Source: Pachysolen tannophilus NRRL Y-2460 (taxonomy: Eukaryota > Ascomycota > Pichiomycetes > Alaninales > Pachysolenaceae). From it: a DNA stretch of 64,000 bases. The stretch spans positions 739,370 through 803,369 of the forward strand of contig KV454014.1 in NCBI GenBank assembly GCA_001661245.1, in the 5' to 3' direction. The position numbers and the translations under genes are program-made. The notes below the pieces were generated by a model. That model did not search any database. It saw only the letters and a list, made by a program, of their open reading frames with translations, and was not told the DNA's origin. This document shows positions 39,901-50,170 of the stretch, one piece after another (position 1 is the stretch's first letter; the number at the start of each line of letters is the position of its first letter).

Positions 39901-40224
39901 GATGGCCAACAATCATCGCTTCACCCGCCAACTTCTAACGGTTATAATCCACAAGCAATTAATAACTTTAATAATGGCAAGAGTAATAGTCTTACTCCAC
40001 CTGCATCACAAGCTAATAGCACAGCTCGTAACTCTCAATCTGAACAAAGTCAGGATGGATATGTCCAAAACGGTAATGCTAATAACATTACTGTACTGTC
40101 GGAACAACTGCAAGCAAAGCCTCTTGGCGTCACTCCTCCAACTACATCCGAATCTAAAGATGATAAGAAAAAGAAAAAGAAAGGGGGTTTATTTAGTAGA
40201 AAGAAGAAGAAGGAAAAAAAATAG
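36958..40224 (+). CDS. SVL3: Svl3/Pam1-type cell-periphery protein, spliced
   Basis: A short first exon (36958-36986) and exon 2 (37439-40224) give about 938 residues. Exon 2 opens VGNNPNLAFYNWRLFDS, then FDYIFLSATSL and PIIVIESTDYVNLEPFVKMSL; this ketopantoate-reductase-like N-terminal part and the Q/N-rich tail suggest the Svl3/Pam1 family. The polybasic end KKKKKKGGLFSRKKKKEKK may bind membrane lipids. Exon 1 as read (ATG, then a run of five A) leaves the wrong phase for exon 2. With four A it would read MSTKTSVLS into VGNNP. So a homopolymer error or an unseen exon in the gap is likely. Long Q and NG repeats mark the middle. Confidence 0.7.
36987..37438 (+). other. Intron of the SVL3/PAM1-type gene (contains assembly gap)
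   Basis: Donor GTAAGT at 36987 and acceptor ATATAG ending at 37438. Of its 452 bases, 205 are N, so the branch point may be hidden. Reading frame before the intron is uncertain by one base. Confidence 0.7.
37182..37386. other. Assembly gap (N run)
   Basis: 205 unread bases inside the intron, flanked by long A and T homopolymers. Confidence 0.99.
38745..39370. repeat. NG-repeat and polyglutamine coding tracts
   Basis: GGTAAT-type units near 38745-38855 encode asparagine-glycine repeats, and CAA/CAG runs near 38876-38956 and 39178-39366 encode glutamine stretches in the SVL3-type protein. They create several long false frames on the other strand. Confidence 0.8.
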
Positions 40225-40959
40225 AATAGAAAATAGAAAAAAAAAAATAGTTCGTCTGTGTGTGCATGCATAAGTTTTTCTTTCATATTTTTCCTTTCTT
40301 CCTTTTTTCCTTTTTTCCCTTTTGAGATTTTCGGAAAAATCTTTTATTGAAGTGAATTTAAGGATTCGATTATTTATTTTTACTTTTGATTTGGTTTTAT
40401 TTTTTTATTTTATTTGTTTTTAAAAATGAAGATAATAAAGATTTTACAGAGTTGAGAATTTGTTTCAATTTTGCGCCATAGATTCTTTTTTTTTTGCTTG
40501 GTTTCCTTTGTTTTTGCTTTCTGGCTTTTTCATTTCCTTTTATTTTTTGTTAGGTTCATTACCAATAGGATATAAATGCTTTTATTAGCAGCAAATTGTG
40601 TTTAGTTGCATATTCTTGTCTCAAAAATTATATTGAAAGAAAAATTACAAAAAAAAAAAAAACAGAGAACAGTTAAAAGGAAAGAGTTAAAAGGTCAAAC
40701 CAAATCAATATCATTTCCATTCAATAACGTACTATTTTTTTTTTTATTATTATTTATAAATCCCTCCACATTTTCTTTTTTCTTTTTTTTTTCCTTTTTT
40801 CCTTTTTTCTATTTGGCTTTTATCTAATTCAATGACGTTGTTAAGGGAATTGTTGGATTATTCTAATGCTAAATTCGTATTTATTACATATTCAGTTTAA
40901 AAAAAAATGTTTTGTAAACTTGATTAAAATATAGCGATATAGGTACTGTAGATATTTTT
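40225..40959. other. Convergent intergenic region
   Basis: 735 T-rich bases between the SVL3-type gene and the secreted-protein gene on the other strand. It holds both 3' ends. Hydrophobic open frames here are made of homopolymer codons (F, K) and are not supported. Confidence 0.55.
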
Positions 40960-42024
40960 TTATAATACTTCAGTTCTATCGTAATTAAAAATTTCTTCTT
41001 CAATGCTAATTGATTCATAAACGTTTTGAAATCCAGAAACTATATTACCAAAATAAGTATTAGGAACCACATGAGACAAATAAATCATTACATTATCAAC
41101 AGCTCCACCAGATTTAAAATCATCAACAGAAATTTTGAAAACAAAATCATCTTTATGAAAAATGTTTTTTAAAGCAGCTGGTGTACTTTCCCTTTTCAAA
41201 AATTCAACCATACGATCTTTATATTGTGATAATAAATTAAAAGTTTCTCTTTGTGTTATCCTTGCGGCTTGTCCATATAACATTTGTGATTCTTTTGTGT
41301 ACTGATATGTTTCATTTTCATTTATATATTTCCCCCATTGAGGACAATTATTACCTTCCGCTAAGCCTTCAGGTCCAAATGATATGTCTCCATGTTTTAA
41401 TTTATTTATATTAGGAGTATAAAGTAAAGGAATATGATATACAATAGTTCCTTGAGCTTTAAGTTCAATCCATTGATTTAAAACATTTTCTGCTAATAAA
41501 GGTTCTAATGGAAAGTATTTTTCAAAATTATTTAAAGATAAAATTTTACCATTTTTTTTAAAATTTTGTTGTCTTGTAGTACTAAATAAACCACCAACAA
41601 AAGTTTCTTTCATATATATTGAAGATTCTTTTTGTTTAAAACTTTTTCTTCTTGCTAATTTATAACAAACTTTTGATACATCATCTGTTTCTTCAGATGG
41701 ACAAAATTCTCTTTGCCATGGAATATAACTTTCATTATGATAATTTAATGAATTCAAAGGATATTCTTTTACTTTGTTACCATTTTCACAACTGATAAAG
41801 TGAACATCACTTGTAAAATTTTTTTTATTATTACTCAAGATAAACTGTTTCTCTAATCTAAATCCTGTATACCTTTCTCCAGTACCTTCAGGATCACATA
41901 ATCTTTCAACTGCTAATTCTTTTTGTTTATTGTTTTTATTAAGCTTAAACTTGAAGAAATTCGCTTCAACAAAAGCTGATAAACATAAAACCGCTACAAC
42001 AGATTTCAAAAATAATCTCACCAT
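40960..42024 (-). CDS. Secreted protein of unknown function
   Basis: 354 residues. The N-terminus MVRLFLKSVVAVLCLSAFVEA is a textbook signal peptide, with cleavage likely after VEA. The mature part has an even spread of cysteines and N-glycosylation sites, no GPI or transmembrane tail, and a basic K-rich start. Blocks such as RLCDPEGTGERYTGF and NNCPQWGKYINENETYQYT look structured and conserved, but I do not recognise the family. It could act in the ER lumen, cell wall or medium. The frame is long and clean with a good signal, so it is a real gene. Confidence 0.8.
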   Translation of the reverse strand: MVRLFLKSVVAVLCLSAFVEANFFKFKLNKNNKQKELAVERLCDPEGTGERYTGFRLEKQFILSNNKKNFTSDVHFISCENGNKVKEYPLNSLNYHNESYIPWQREFCPSEETDDVSKVCYKLARRKSFKQKESSIYMKETFVGGLFSTTRQQNFKKNGKILSLNNFEKYFPLEPLLAENVLNQWIELKAQGTIVYHIPLLYTPNINKLKHGDISFGPEGLAEGNNCPQWGKYINENETYQYTKESQMLYGQAARITQRETFNLLSQYKDRMVEFLKRESTPAALKNIFHKDDFVFKISVDDFKSGGAVDNVMIYLSHVVPNTYFGNIVSGFQNVYESISIEEEIFNYDRTEVL

Positions 42025-42271
42025 TATTCTTTCTTTTTTGAAGTTGAATCGAATTTAAACATTGGATCTATAATCTTTAAACAGACTCATCGAATCTACT
42101 TATATTTTGATTTGGTGTGGCTCATGCACCTCATATGCATAAAGGTTTTATTTTTGTGGTCTCTTATAATTTACTTAACAACTACATACATATAGTAAAC
42201 TAATATTGAAAAATTTTATTATTGTACAGCAAGTATAGTGATACAAATTTCTTTACTTTTTTTTTTTTACT

Positions 42272-45200
42272 TCATTGATTACTGTCAACTACAAAAGCAA
42301 TCAAGAGCTTCCTTTCGTCTTCTTGAAGGTAATTGAAAATATCTTTAAAGTTTTCCTGACTTCCTACCCATTTGAAAAAATTCTTTAAGATATCCAATTC
42401 TTCTTTATTATCTCCTGTGTAATCAGTACGGTTATCGGTTCCCTCATCATCATCATCATCGTAGTCCTCTTCAGCATAAGAACGAAAATTATCAAATGTT
42501 GGATTTGCATCAACATCTTCCCAACCGTCATCTGCACCATTGTTATTGTTAGTATCTAAAGTTCTATTTCCAATTAATCCTATATTGGATTTTGCAAAAA
42601 TTTTTGAAGCATCCAGCAGAGATAATTGAAATTTCAATTCGTTAATGAATAATTTGATAATTTTTAATGGAACAGGAATTTGAACATATTGTAAATTTTT
42701 TTTCATAGATCTTGTAATAATTTTACCTTCTAAAGAAGGATCTTCAACTAATTCATCCGAGTTAACCATAATAGAGTTCAATCTTTGGTCATTCAATTTG
42801 AATAGTTCAATCAATGCTTTAATATTGAGTAATATTTTATCAAATCCTCTAATTGTTTCAAATGCTTGTAACCAAATAGGTATAATAATCTCTAAAGCTG
42901 GCACTTGTTTTGTAGTGTCCTTAGGATCTGGAAGCTTAAACTCGGACAAGAATCCAACAATTTGCTGTGGTGATTTCATTGCCAAATTACTAAAAATCAA
43001 AATTAAATTCTCAATAGTGGGCAATTCTTTTGCAATGACCAACCTCATAGATACAGACATTAAAATTTGGTTCAAGTATTGATTGATCACATTATTATTC
43101 GAGAATTTTTCAATCAAAGTGGTGATTAAGTCACCAACTTTCAGAGTTGCTTGATCCGATAACTGTGGAGATAAATATTTGGATACTATGTTTAATAATA
43201 AATCATAACCAGACTGATTATTTTCTTCATTAACGTATTTGGAAATAAAAAGCGATGCCGAATTATGATTTAGTAATTTATTCAACACTTCGTTGGAAAG
43301 CTGTAATATTTGATCATCTTCTGTTCTTAAGATCAATTTTGTAAGAGTAGGGAAAATATATGTTAACATCTGTCCTGGAAGCTCCCTATCATCAATATCG
43401 ATAAAACAGATCAAAATTTCTAATGCTAAATTTAATTCAGGTGAAAATTCAACTGGACTGGATGTAATACTAGTCGATTGTTCAAGAATATTTAATAGAA
43501 TAGGCAATCCTTTTTCACATTGCGCTGAAAATTCACCAAGAGTTAAATTTTTGAATAAGTCTTCCAAACATTCCTTTCCTGAAACAATGAGACCAAAATT
43601 GGAAGGATCTTTGAATATCAAATTAAAAATCAATTCTAAAGAAGATGTAGAAGACAGCAAGTTTTTATTATCAATAGCAATTGCGATTGATAATGCTTCT
43701 AATAATGTGATATTAGTATCTTCGTCAGCTTCATCAAATAAATTGGATATTATACGTATAATTACGTTTTGAATTTCCAAATTAAAAAATTTTGCTTTTA
43801 TAAATTGATTAAAATATGTGAATGAAAACAATATCGACGATTTTACCAAATCTGAGTTTGTATCTGAATTATTTATAATCTCTAAAAGACTTTTCACAGC
43901 AAATTCTTTTGGATCTAGCTTGCTTGAGAATTTTTCTAAAAATCTTGGTAACAATAGAATTAATCTTGAAGACAAGATTTCATCTTGACGGGATTTTTGT
44001 AGAATTGTTAATAAAGAGTTTAAAAGATCTAAAACTGAGAATTCAGCTTTCAAATCTTCTTCATTTTGAAATACTGAACCTAACAAGTATAAAACTGATT
44101 CTTTCAAGTTCAGATTATCATCATTTACAAATAATGATTCAAAATTTTTAAGTAATTTATCAAAGATTATATTTATATCTTTAAAATCCAAATCAGCTAA
44201 ATATTCAGAAATAGAAAGTCTTATATTTGCATCGACTGAAAGACCTGATTCAATTGTAACAAAATTATTAAAATCTGATGACCAATCTTCTCTTACATTA
44301 TTTGGTAAAATTGATAATTTAATTAATACTTGTACAAAATTTTCTAACAATCTAGGTTCATCTTCTAAATTAAAATCAGAGGATATTACAGATAATATTT
44401 GAAACTGTTCTGAAATGAGATTATTAATTATTGTTGAAGGTTCTATTGCTTCTTGTTGATTTTGTTTAAATTGAGAATAATCTTCAAAAGCATCTTCTGG
44501 TAAAAAAACGACATTTGTCAATGATGATAAATCCTGAGTAATTAAATTGTATAATTTTAAAAAATTTTGTCCATTTATATTTTCAAACAGTTTTTTAAAA
44601 TAACTAGTTATCAAATTGAAAATTTTATAAATTTCAAGTTTAAACAGATTATTATAAATTGATAAAATATTTATATTAATTGAATCATTTAATAATTTAA
44701 AACTTAATTCAACAACATTTGGAATTAATTGTAATACAAAATTTTTTCTATTAATATCATCATACATTTCAGGATTTGATAATTGATTTAAACAACTAAT
44801 AAACAATTTTAAAGTTTCAATTTTTATTTCAATTGAAATATTTTGATTAATTAATAATTTATGACAATTTGTTAATACTATTGAACCAATTCTTCCTTCA
44901 AAAAATTGTTCTTCAGTTACAAGATCATCGAATAATTCTCTTAATACTGTTAAACCACCCAACATTTTATAATAATCATGATTTTCGTTATTAACCAAAT
45001 TATATAATTCATCTAATAATTGGGGCCATTCATCTGGGTAATCACTTGAAGCAAGTTGTACAATTGCATATGCACCACTATTTCTAATCTTTGAGTCTGC
45101 ATTAGTCAATAATTTTAATAATGATTGTCTTATCTTTATTTTTGAATTTTCATCAACACAATTTGGACCAATAAATGATTCAAAAGATGCAGACCAATAT

Positions 45201-45403
45201 TTTGGTACCAACCTTTTAACATGTAAAATAGATGATTGTCTTAATGAAATATCTAAATTTTCATTTAAAGCAATTTCAATTAAATATAATAAAGAATTTG
45301 AAGCATCAGTTTGAACAAGATTATTAAATTCTGCTTCTGCAATTGTCCTCTTTTGATTATCCGGAGAAGTCTGAGCAACAATTAAATCTACAAACCTATT
45401 CAT
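42272..45403 (-). CDS. KAP114: Karyopherin Kap114 (importin-9)
   Basis: 1,043 residues of HEAT repeats from the ATG at 45403. The N-terminal importin-beta domain shows AEAEFNNLVQTDASN and SLRQSSILHVKRLVPKYW, then SGAYAIVQLASSDYPDEWPQLL. The C-terminal part has IITRSMKKNLQYVQIP and the acidic GWEDVD / EEDYDDDDDEGTD stretch. Both match yeast Kap114, the import receptor for TATA-binding protein and for histones H2A/H2B. S. cerevisiae Kap114 is 1,004 residues. The start is the first ATG; a further in-frame codon upstream is not ATG. Confidence 0.93.
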   Translation of the reverse strand: MNRFVDLIVAQTSPDNQKRTIAEAEFNNLVQTDASNSLLYLIEIALNENLDISLRQSSILHVKRLVPKYWSASFESFIGPNCVDENSKIKIRQSLLKLLTNADSKIRNSGAYAIVQLASSDYPDEWPQLLDELYNLVNNENHDYYKMLGGLTVLRELFDDLVTEEQFFEGRIGSIVLTNCHKLLINQNISIEIKIETLKLFISCLNQLSNPEMYDDINRKNFVLQLIPNVVELSFKLLNDSININILSIYNNLFKLEIYKIFNLITSYFKKLFENINGQNFLKLYNLITQDLSSLTNVVFLPEDAFEDYSQFKQNQQEAIEPSTIINNLISEQFQILSVISSDFNLEDEPRLLENFVQVLIKLSILPNNVREDWSSDFNNFVTIESGLSVDANIRLSISEYLADLDFKDINIIFDKLLKNFESLFVNDDNLNLKESVLYLLGSVFQNEEDLKAEFSVLDLLNSLLTILQKSRQDEILSSRLILLLPRFLEKFSSKLDPKEFAVKSLLEIINNSDTNSDLVKSSILFSFTYFNQFIKAKFFNLEIQNVIIRIISNLFDEADEDTNITLLEALSIAIAIDNKNLLSSTSSLELIFNLIFKDPSNFGLIVSGKECLEDLFKNLTLGEFSAQCEKGLPILLNILEQSTSITSSPVEFSPELNLALEILICFIDIDDRELPGQMLTYIFPTLTKLILRTEDDQILQLSNEVLNKLLNHNSASLFISKYVNEENNQSGYDLLLNIVSKYLSPQLSDQATLKVGDLITTLIEKFSNNNVINQYLNQILMSVSMRLVIAKELPTIENLILIFSNLAMKSPQQIVGFLSEFKLPDPKDTTKQVPALEIIIPIWLQAFETIRGFDKILLNIKALIELFKLNDQRLNSIMVNSDELVEDPSLEGKIITRSMKKNLQYVQIPVPLKIIKLFINELKFQLSLLDASKIFAKSNIGLIGNRTLDTNNNNGADDGWEDVDANPTFDNFRSYAEEDYDDDDDEGTDNRTDYTGDNKEELDILKNFFKWVGSQENFKDIFNYLQEDERKLLIAFVVDSNQ

Positions 45404-45677
45404 ATCAATCAAAAAGAAAAATTACCCAATATAGATTTTAAAAACCTTACCGCCTATTAATTGAACTTTGATTTTGTTATTTTCTCTCTCTCTCTCTTTC
45501 TATATGTATATATATATTTATACTATAACAAGATGAAAAACATAGAAAAATTTTAACGCCCATAGATGTTTAGTTTAGATCAACTAAAATGAACTATTTT
45601 AAAAGAAAAAATTTTTTTTTGTTTATTGCTGATAATCAAAGGTATTAATCAATGCAACTTCCCTATTGTAAAGTCTT

Positions 45678-45761
45678 GGAGGGTTGGCCGAGTGGTCTAA
45701 GGCGGTAGACTTAAGATCTACTGGACAGACGTCCGCGCGAGTTCGAACCTCGCATCCTTCA
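45678..45761 (+). tRNA. tRNA-Leu, anticodon UAA
   Basis: An 84-base class II tRNA with a long variable arm. The anticodon loop CTTAAGA gives TAA at 45712-45714, reading TTA. The acceptor stem pairs throughout with two G-U, and the T arm GCGAG-TTCGAAC-CTCGC is perfect. It is nearly identical to S. cerevisiae tRNA-Leu(UAA). A T run from 45771 follows as terminator. No intron is present. Confidence 0.97.
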
Positions 45762-46538
45762 TTATTTTAATTTTTTTTTTTTTTTTTGTTTTGCTTCTTA
45801 TAAATTTTTACGCGAAAGAAAAAAAATTAAAAAAAATTATTTTTCAACTAAATTTGATCCAATTATTCTGAGTTAATTTATTTCTCCTTTAAGAATAAGA
45901 AAGAAGGAAAAATGTTTGGATTGTATGCATAATTACATAGGAGAAATTTTGGTTATTATTGTTAATTTTTTTTTCCGGATCTTGGAGATACGTATACATG
46001 TGGATAAAATATCAACTAAGAAGGAAGAATTAAAAAAACTTGTATATGGATGGATGGATGATCAATCTCGAAGAACTCTAAAGTTTATTAAAGGCCAATG
46101 TTAAGAATTGCCACCAAAGACACATTAATCAAAATATTCTTCGTCTACAGTTAAAGAAAGTAAAAAATATTTTTCTTTTTTTTTTTAAATTTTTAAGTTC
46201 ATTTCATCTCCGAGTAGGAGACGTGTTTTTCCGGTAAGAGCAAGCGGTTTACTGTTCTCCTTATTTTGTATTCCATTCCGGTTAGCAAATTTCCAGAGGT
46301 TTCTCCAGACACCTTTGTTAAATTGAACAACACAAGGAGTCTTTGAAAAATTAATGACTTTTACCATATAAAATATATATAAATGGGTTTGGTTGGAATT
46401 CTAAATTTTCTTTTTTAATTTTTATTTTCTTTTTTTTATTAAATTCATAAATTTATTTAATTTTCAATTTATTATTTCTAATTATTATCTTAGAAAGAAA
46501 GAATTGATTAGTTTCGAATTTTATATAATTATAGAAAG
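45762..46538 (+). promoter_or_regulatory. Promoter region of TAL1
   Basis: 777 bases. TATATATAAA at 46374-46383 lies about 155 bases upstream of the TAL1 start. TTTCCGG occurs near 45971-45977 and TTTTTCCGG near 46226-46234. A short hairpin, TCTCC-GAGTA-GGAGA, is at 46207-46221. A 62-codon frame near 45916 has no supporting feature. Confidence 0.5.
45771..45787 (+). terminator. Pol III terminator of tRNA-Leu
   Basis: A run of seventeen T begins ten bases after the tRNA end. Confidence 0.7.
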
Positions 46539-47516
46539 ATGTCAAACAATTCATTAGCACAATTAAAAGCCGCAGGTACCACTGTTGTTACAGACACTGG
46601 TGAATTTGAATCGATTGCTAAATTTACTCCACAAGATGCAACAACCAATCCATCATTGATCTTGGCTGCTACCAAGAAACCAGAATATGCTAAATTGATC
46701 AACATTGCTGTTGAGTACGCTAAGAAGCATGGTAAGACTGTTGATGAACAGGCAACTTTAGCTTTGGATAGATTATTGGTTGAATTTGGTAAAGAGATTT
46801 TAGCAATTGTACCAGGTAGAGTTTCTACTGAAGTTGATGCTAGATTATCATTTGATAAAGAAGGTACTATTAAGAAAGCTCTTGAGTTAATTGAGTTATA
46901 TAAGTCAATTGGTGTTCCAAAGGAAAGAGTCTTGATAAAAGTTGCTTCAACATGGGAAGGTATTCAAGCTGCAAAAGAATTGGAAGAAAAATATCAAATT
47001 CATTGTAATTTGACTTTATTATTCTCATTTGTTCAAGCTGTTGCATGTGCTGAAGCTAATGTTACTTTGATTTCACCTTTTGTTGGTCGTATCTTGGATT
47101 GGTACAAGGCAAAGACTGGTGAAGATTATACTGGTGAAAAAGATCCAGGTGTCGTGTCAGTTAGAAAAATCTTTAACTACTACAAGAAATATGGTTACAA
47201 AACAATTGTTATGGGTGCTTCATTTAGAAATGTTGGTGAAATTAAAGCTTTAGCTGGTTGTGATTTCTTGACCATTTCACCAGGTTTATTAGATCAATTA
47301 TTAAACTCTCAAGATCCAGTTCCAAAAGTCTTGGATGCAAGTAAAGCAACATCAGTCGATGAAGAAAAAGTCTCATTCATTAATGATGAAGCAAAATTCA
47401 GATTCTTATTAAATGAAGATGCAATGGCTACTGAAAAATTATCAGAAGGTATTAGAAAATTCGCAGCTGATTGTGTAACTTTACTCGGCCAATTAAAGGA
47501 AAAAGTCAGTGCTTAA
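46539..47516 (+). CDS. TAL1: Transaldolase
   Basis: 325 residues, within the usual length of the family. Transaldolase moves a dihydroxyacetone unit from sedoheptulose-7-phosphate to glyceraldehyde-3-phosphate in the non-oxidative pentose phosphate pathway. The Schiff-base lysine is K134 in [12 protein letters not shown]19 (TDTGEF) and the ATTNPSL block (34-40) are also in place, as is [10 protein letters not shown]. The gene has no CTG codon that I found, consistent with high expression. The start ATG is preceded by AAAG and matches the family N-terminus. Confidence 0.98.
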   Translation: MSNNSLAQLKAAGTTVVTDTGEFESIAKFTPQDATTNPSLILAATKKPEYAKLINIAVEYAKKHGKTVDEQATLALDRLLVEFGKEILAIVPGRVSTEVDARLSFDKEGTIKKALELIELYKSIGVPKERVLIKVASTWEGIQAAKELEEKYQIHCNLTLLFSFVQAVACAEANVTLISPFVGRILDWYKAKTGEDYTGEKDPGVVSVRKIFNYYKKYGYKTIVMGASFRNVGEIKALAGCDFLTISPGLLDQLLNSQDPVPKVLDASKATSVDEEKVSFINDEAKFRFLLNEDAMATEKLSEGIRKFAADCVTLLGQLKEKVSA

Positions 47517-47812
47517 AATTGAAATAATTATAATATGAATATATTCATCATATAAAAAAGAATCCTATATAGTCTCAGTAATTTCTCTTCTGAAACTAAT
47601 CCAGTATTTCTATTTCACTTTATATATTATATATGACCTCTTAAAATTATGTGATAAATTTAAACGACTTTTTTTTTCCATTATTATCATTATTATTATT
47701 TGTTTACGTCCGGTATGTAAGTTTTTTATTTTTTATTTTTTCCTTATCTTTTGATGTAATTATCTACATATATATCTTTTTAAATGGTATCAATGGACCA
47801 CGAACCGAGTTT

Positions 47813-49483
47813 ATGTCTCAATCAAGTATAAATCCTTTGAAGCATTCACAATTTGTTGAGTTTCAAATATTATATACGAATAATGTAACTCAAAAACATA
47901 AGAAATGGCATGATGGTAGACTGAAATTTTATAGATTTAATAAAAAATTGATTATATATAATGAGGCTGGAAGTGTTGTTTCTATTGAATTTATTAATTC
48001 TCCTTCGTTATTACTTGATCATAAAAATTTTGGGAATGAGATTATAGTTAGTGGATTTATAGTTGTTGTAGAAGAAGAATTAGGAAGGTATGAAAGAGAT
48101 ATTTCTAGTTTGTATAATAAGAGTCATGGTAATGATTTCGATGAAGAAGATGAAAAAAAAATTCCCATAAGAAGAATAAAATATAAAAATGATGATCCAA
48201 TAGTTTTCCATAATAATGATGAAAAACCTTTAAGTTTAATTTTAAAGCTGAGTGGCTCAGGTGGTTTTGCAGCAACAAGAAGAAGAAAGATTGGATTATC
48301 TAAAAATAGAGGTAAATTAAAAGATTATCCATATAATGGTAAAACACAAATAATAGCAGAAAATAATGAAGATACAACGCTAGTGCGATCGATAAGCTCA
48401 GTTTCAGCTGAAAACCACCACGAATTTAATAAACCAGTTCAATCTATAGTTTCGAGGTTTGTCAATGCAGACAGAAGACAGATTCGGATATCAAGATCTA
48501 CATCTCCAATATTTATGGAGCCAATAGAGCCAATAGAGCAAATGGAACCAGCTCCAGATCCAGCCGCTGCTTCAGCCGCTGATCCAGATCCTTCTCATGT
48601 TACTACTGCTACTACTGAAGTTCCTGCTCAATATTATAATCCAGAAGAAATGCAACCTTATGAACTGAGAATAAGTAAAGAGAATGAAAAAATAGTCATT
48701 GAAAATGACCATCAGGTATATAATAAATTAATGAATCAAATATCGGCGCTAACCAACTACGACAACAATGGAAATTTTTATTCTTATGAACAACTGATAA
48801 GTCTCTTGACGAGAAATCCAAATATATCTGTTATTTCAAATTCAAATGAAACAGTTATTATTTCAGTACTGAAAAATCATAGAAATTACAATACGAATAA
48901 TCAAAAAGCACATGAAAAATTATCTTCCGCAATAGAAAATGAATTGGATGGTGATGATGGTGAAGATGAATATAGAAACAACAACGACTCCAGAGTTTCA
49001 GAAAAATTGGGATCAAAACCAATTCTAAACCATAACAATACTTACTTGGATCACTCTGATGAAGTTCCCACTTCTGGTGGTAGTAATTACTTACAGCAAA
49101 TACCAAATTCATTAAAACATAGAAATCCATTAAGATTAAGAAAATTAGCGAGGAAAATGATAGAGCAGAATCATAATTTCGATAATAATTTACATGAAGA
49201 AAGACAGCGGGTACCGTTTTTACCTCATAATCCATATGATATGCAACCTCTAACATGTCCTTCCGCTATGCCATACCATGCTGAAAAACCTAAAATTGAT
49301 GTTTACTGCAGCAGTGACAATGAAAATGTTTCGGTGGATCTTTCAGATGTTGATAGGAATGAAGAAACCTTTGATGTTAGGAACAAGGAAAACTTCAATA
49401 ACGGTCATGATAAAATATCGAATTTAAGAGGAGATATTGAAAACAAACAGAATCGAAACTTACAATTAAGAAAGTTTCAATAA
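47813..49483 (+). CDS. MTE1: DUF2439 protein, Mte1/ZGRF1 type
   Basis: 556 residues from the ATG at 47813. Residues about 14-95 form the DUF2439 domain: FQILYTNNVTQKHKKWHDGRLKFYRFNKKLIIYN in pieces matches the YTKxKTQKxKxWxDG pattern. This domain is found in yeast Mte1, S. pombe Dbl2 and human ZGRF1, partners of Mph1/FANCM-type helicases in recombination repair and telomere maintenance. The rest is hydrophilic and low-complexity, with no helicase domain, as in Mte1. In-frame sequence upstream lacks an ATG and looks like leader, so the later ATG is chosen. Confidence 0.82.
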   Translation: MSQSSINPLKHSQFVEFQILYTNNVTQKHKKWHDGRLKFYRFNKKLIIYNEAGSVVSIEFINSPSLLLDHKNFGNEIIVSGFIVVVEEELGRYERDISSLYNKSHGNDFDEEDEKKIPIRRIKYKNDDPIVFHNNDEKPLSLILKLSGSGGFAATRRRKIGLSKNRGKLKDYPYNGKTQIIAENNEDTTLVRSISSVSAENHHEFNKPVQSIVSRFVNADRRQIRISRSTSPIFMEPIEPIEQMEPAPDPAAASAADPDPSHVTTATTEVPAQYYNPEEMQPYELRISKENEKIVIENDHQVYNKLMNQISALTNYDNNGNFYSYEQLISLLTRNPNISVISNSNETVIISVLKNHRNYNTNNQKAHEKLSSAIENELDGDDGEDEYRNNNDSRVSEKLGSKPILNHNNTYLDHSDEVPTSGGSNYLQQIPNSLKHRNPLRLRKLARKMIEQNHNFDNNLHEERQRVPFLPHNPYDMQPLTCPSAMPYHAEKPKIDVYCSSDNENVSVDLSDVDRNEETFDVRNKENFNNGHDKISNLRGDIENKQNRNLQLRKFQ

Positions 49484-49848
49484 TTTATTTATTTGCATAT
49501 AATATAGTCTATTATGATTTAAACTAAGATTTATATCATCACTACTGAAATTAATTCGTAATTCAGGTAAACATTTATACCTACTATACCCTTCTTCTAT
49601 TAAAAAAAAAAAATAAAAGAAAAAAAAAAAAAAGAGAAAACAAAAAACCACTTTATAACTAATGATAACCATTGAGAACCCTTTTTTCTTCTCAAAGAAC
49701 AATTGAAAAAGTTCTATGAGACTTCTTTATAAGTAACTTGTGAAAAGCAGCCAAAAAAAAGAAAAAGAAGAAAGTTGTAAACCACCCAAGTCTGAATCAT
49801 TCTCGTACGCGATATATGAATTGCCAAAAAAAAAAAAACACAATTGGT
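49484..49848. other. Convergent intergenic region
   Basis: 365 A-rich bases between the 3' ends of the MTE1-type gene and the small-protein gene. No feature is seen. Confidence 0.5.
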
Positions 49849-50067
49849 TTACTCTGAAGATTCAGCATTAGCAGCATCTCTCATTCTTGCCTTTTCTCTT
49901 GCTAACATCAAAGGAACACCATTTGAAGCAAAAATCTTTATAACTGGGAATGAGGCTAAAAACCCAGTGACTGCAGCTAATGCTGGTCTATTTGCCAAAC
50001 GAGCAACATAAGCTTGAGCTTCTGTTTCTGGGTATTTTGTTGATGTTGGATAAGTTACAGTGCTCAT
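49849..50067 (-). CDS. Small 72-residue protein with 5'-UTR intron
   Basis: The frame from the ATG at 50067 gives a 72-residue protein: a short polar start (MSTVTYPTSTKYPETEAQAY), then RLANRPALAAVTGFLASFPVIKIF with one hydrophobic segment at about 30-47, then a basic, alanine-rich end. The even, non-homopolymer codon use and the spliced leader argue that it is real. Small size and one membrane-like helix would fit a mitochondrial inner-membrane subunit or assembly factor, but I do not recognise it. A longer reading from 50130 would pass through the intron polypyrimidine tract and is rejected. Confidence 0.8.
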   Translation of the reverse strand: MSTVTYPTSTKYPETEAQAYVARLANRPALAAVTGFLASFPVIKIFASNGVPLMLAREKARMRDAANAESSE

Positions 50068-50075
50068 GGTTAATA

Positions 50076-50170
50076 CTAAAAAAAAAAAAAAAAAAAGGCA
50101 TTTGTTAGAATTCAAAAATCTTTTAATCATCTAGGTAGATAATATAAGCAAGTTATTTCGTAAAACTTAC
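50076..50170 (-). other. Intron in the 5' UTR of the small-protein gene
   Basis: 95 bases with donor GTAAGT (50170-50165), branch TTCTAAC (50110-50104, one base from TACTAAC) and a long T run ending in TAG at 50076. The acceptor lies eight bases before the ATG, so translation is unchanged by splicing. Confidence 0.85.

Noticed and set aside
40606-40827. Hydrophobic 73-codon frame
   Set aside because: Made of poly-A and poly-T codons (K and F); typical of A/T-rich 3' regions.
47651-47812. In-frame N-terminal extension of the MTE1-type gene
   Set aside because: The extension has no ATG and is hydrophobic low-complexity leader; the DUF2439 domain starts after the ATG at 47813.
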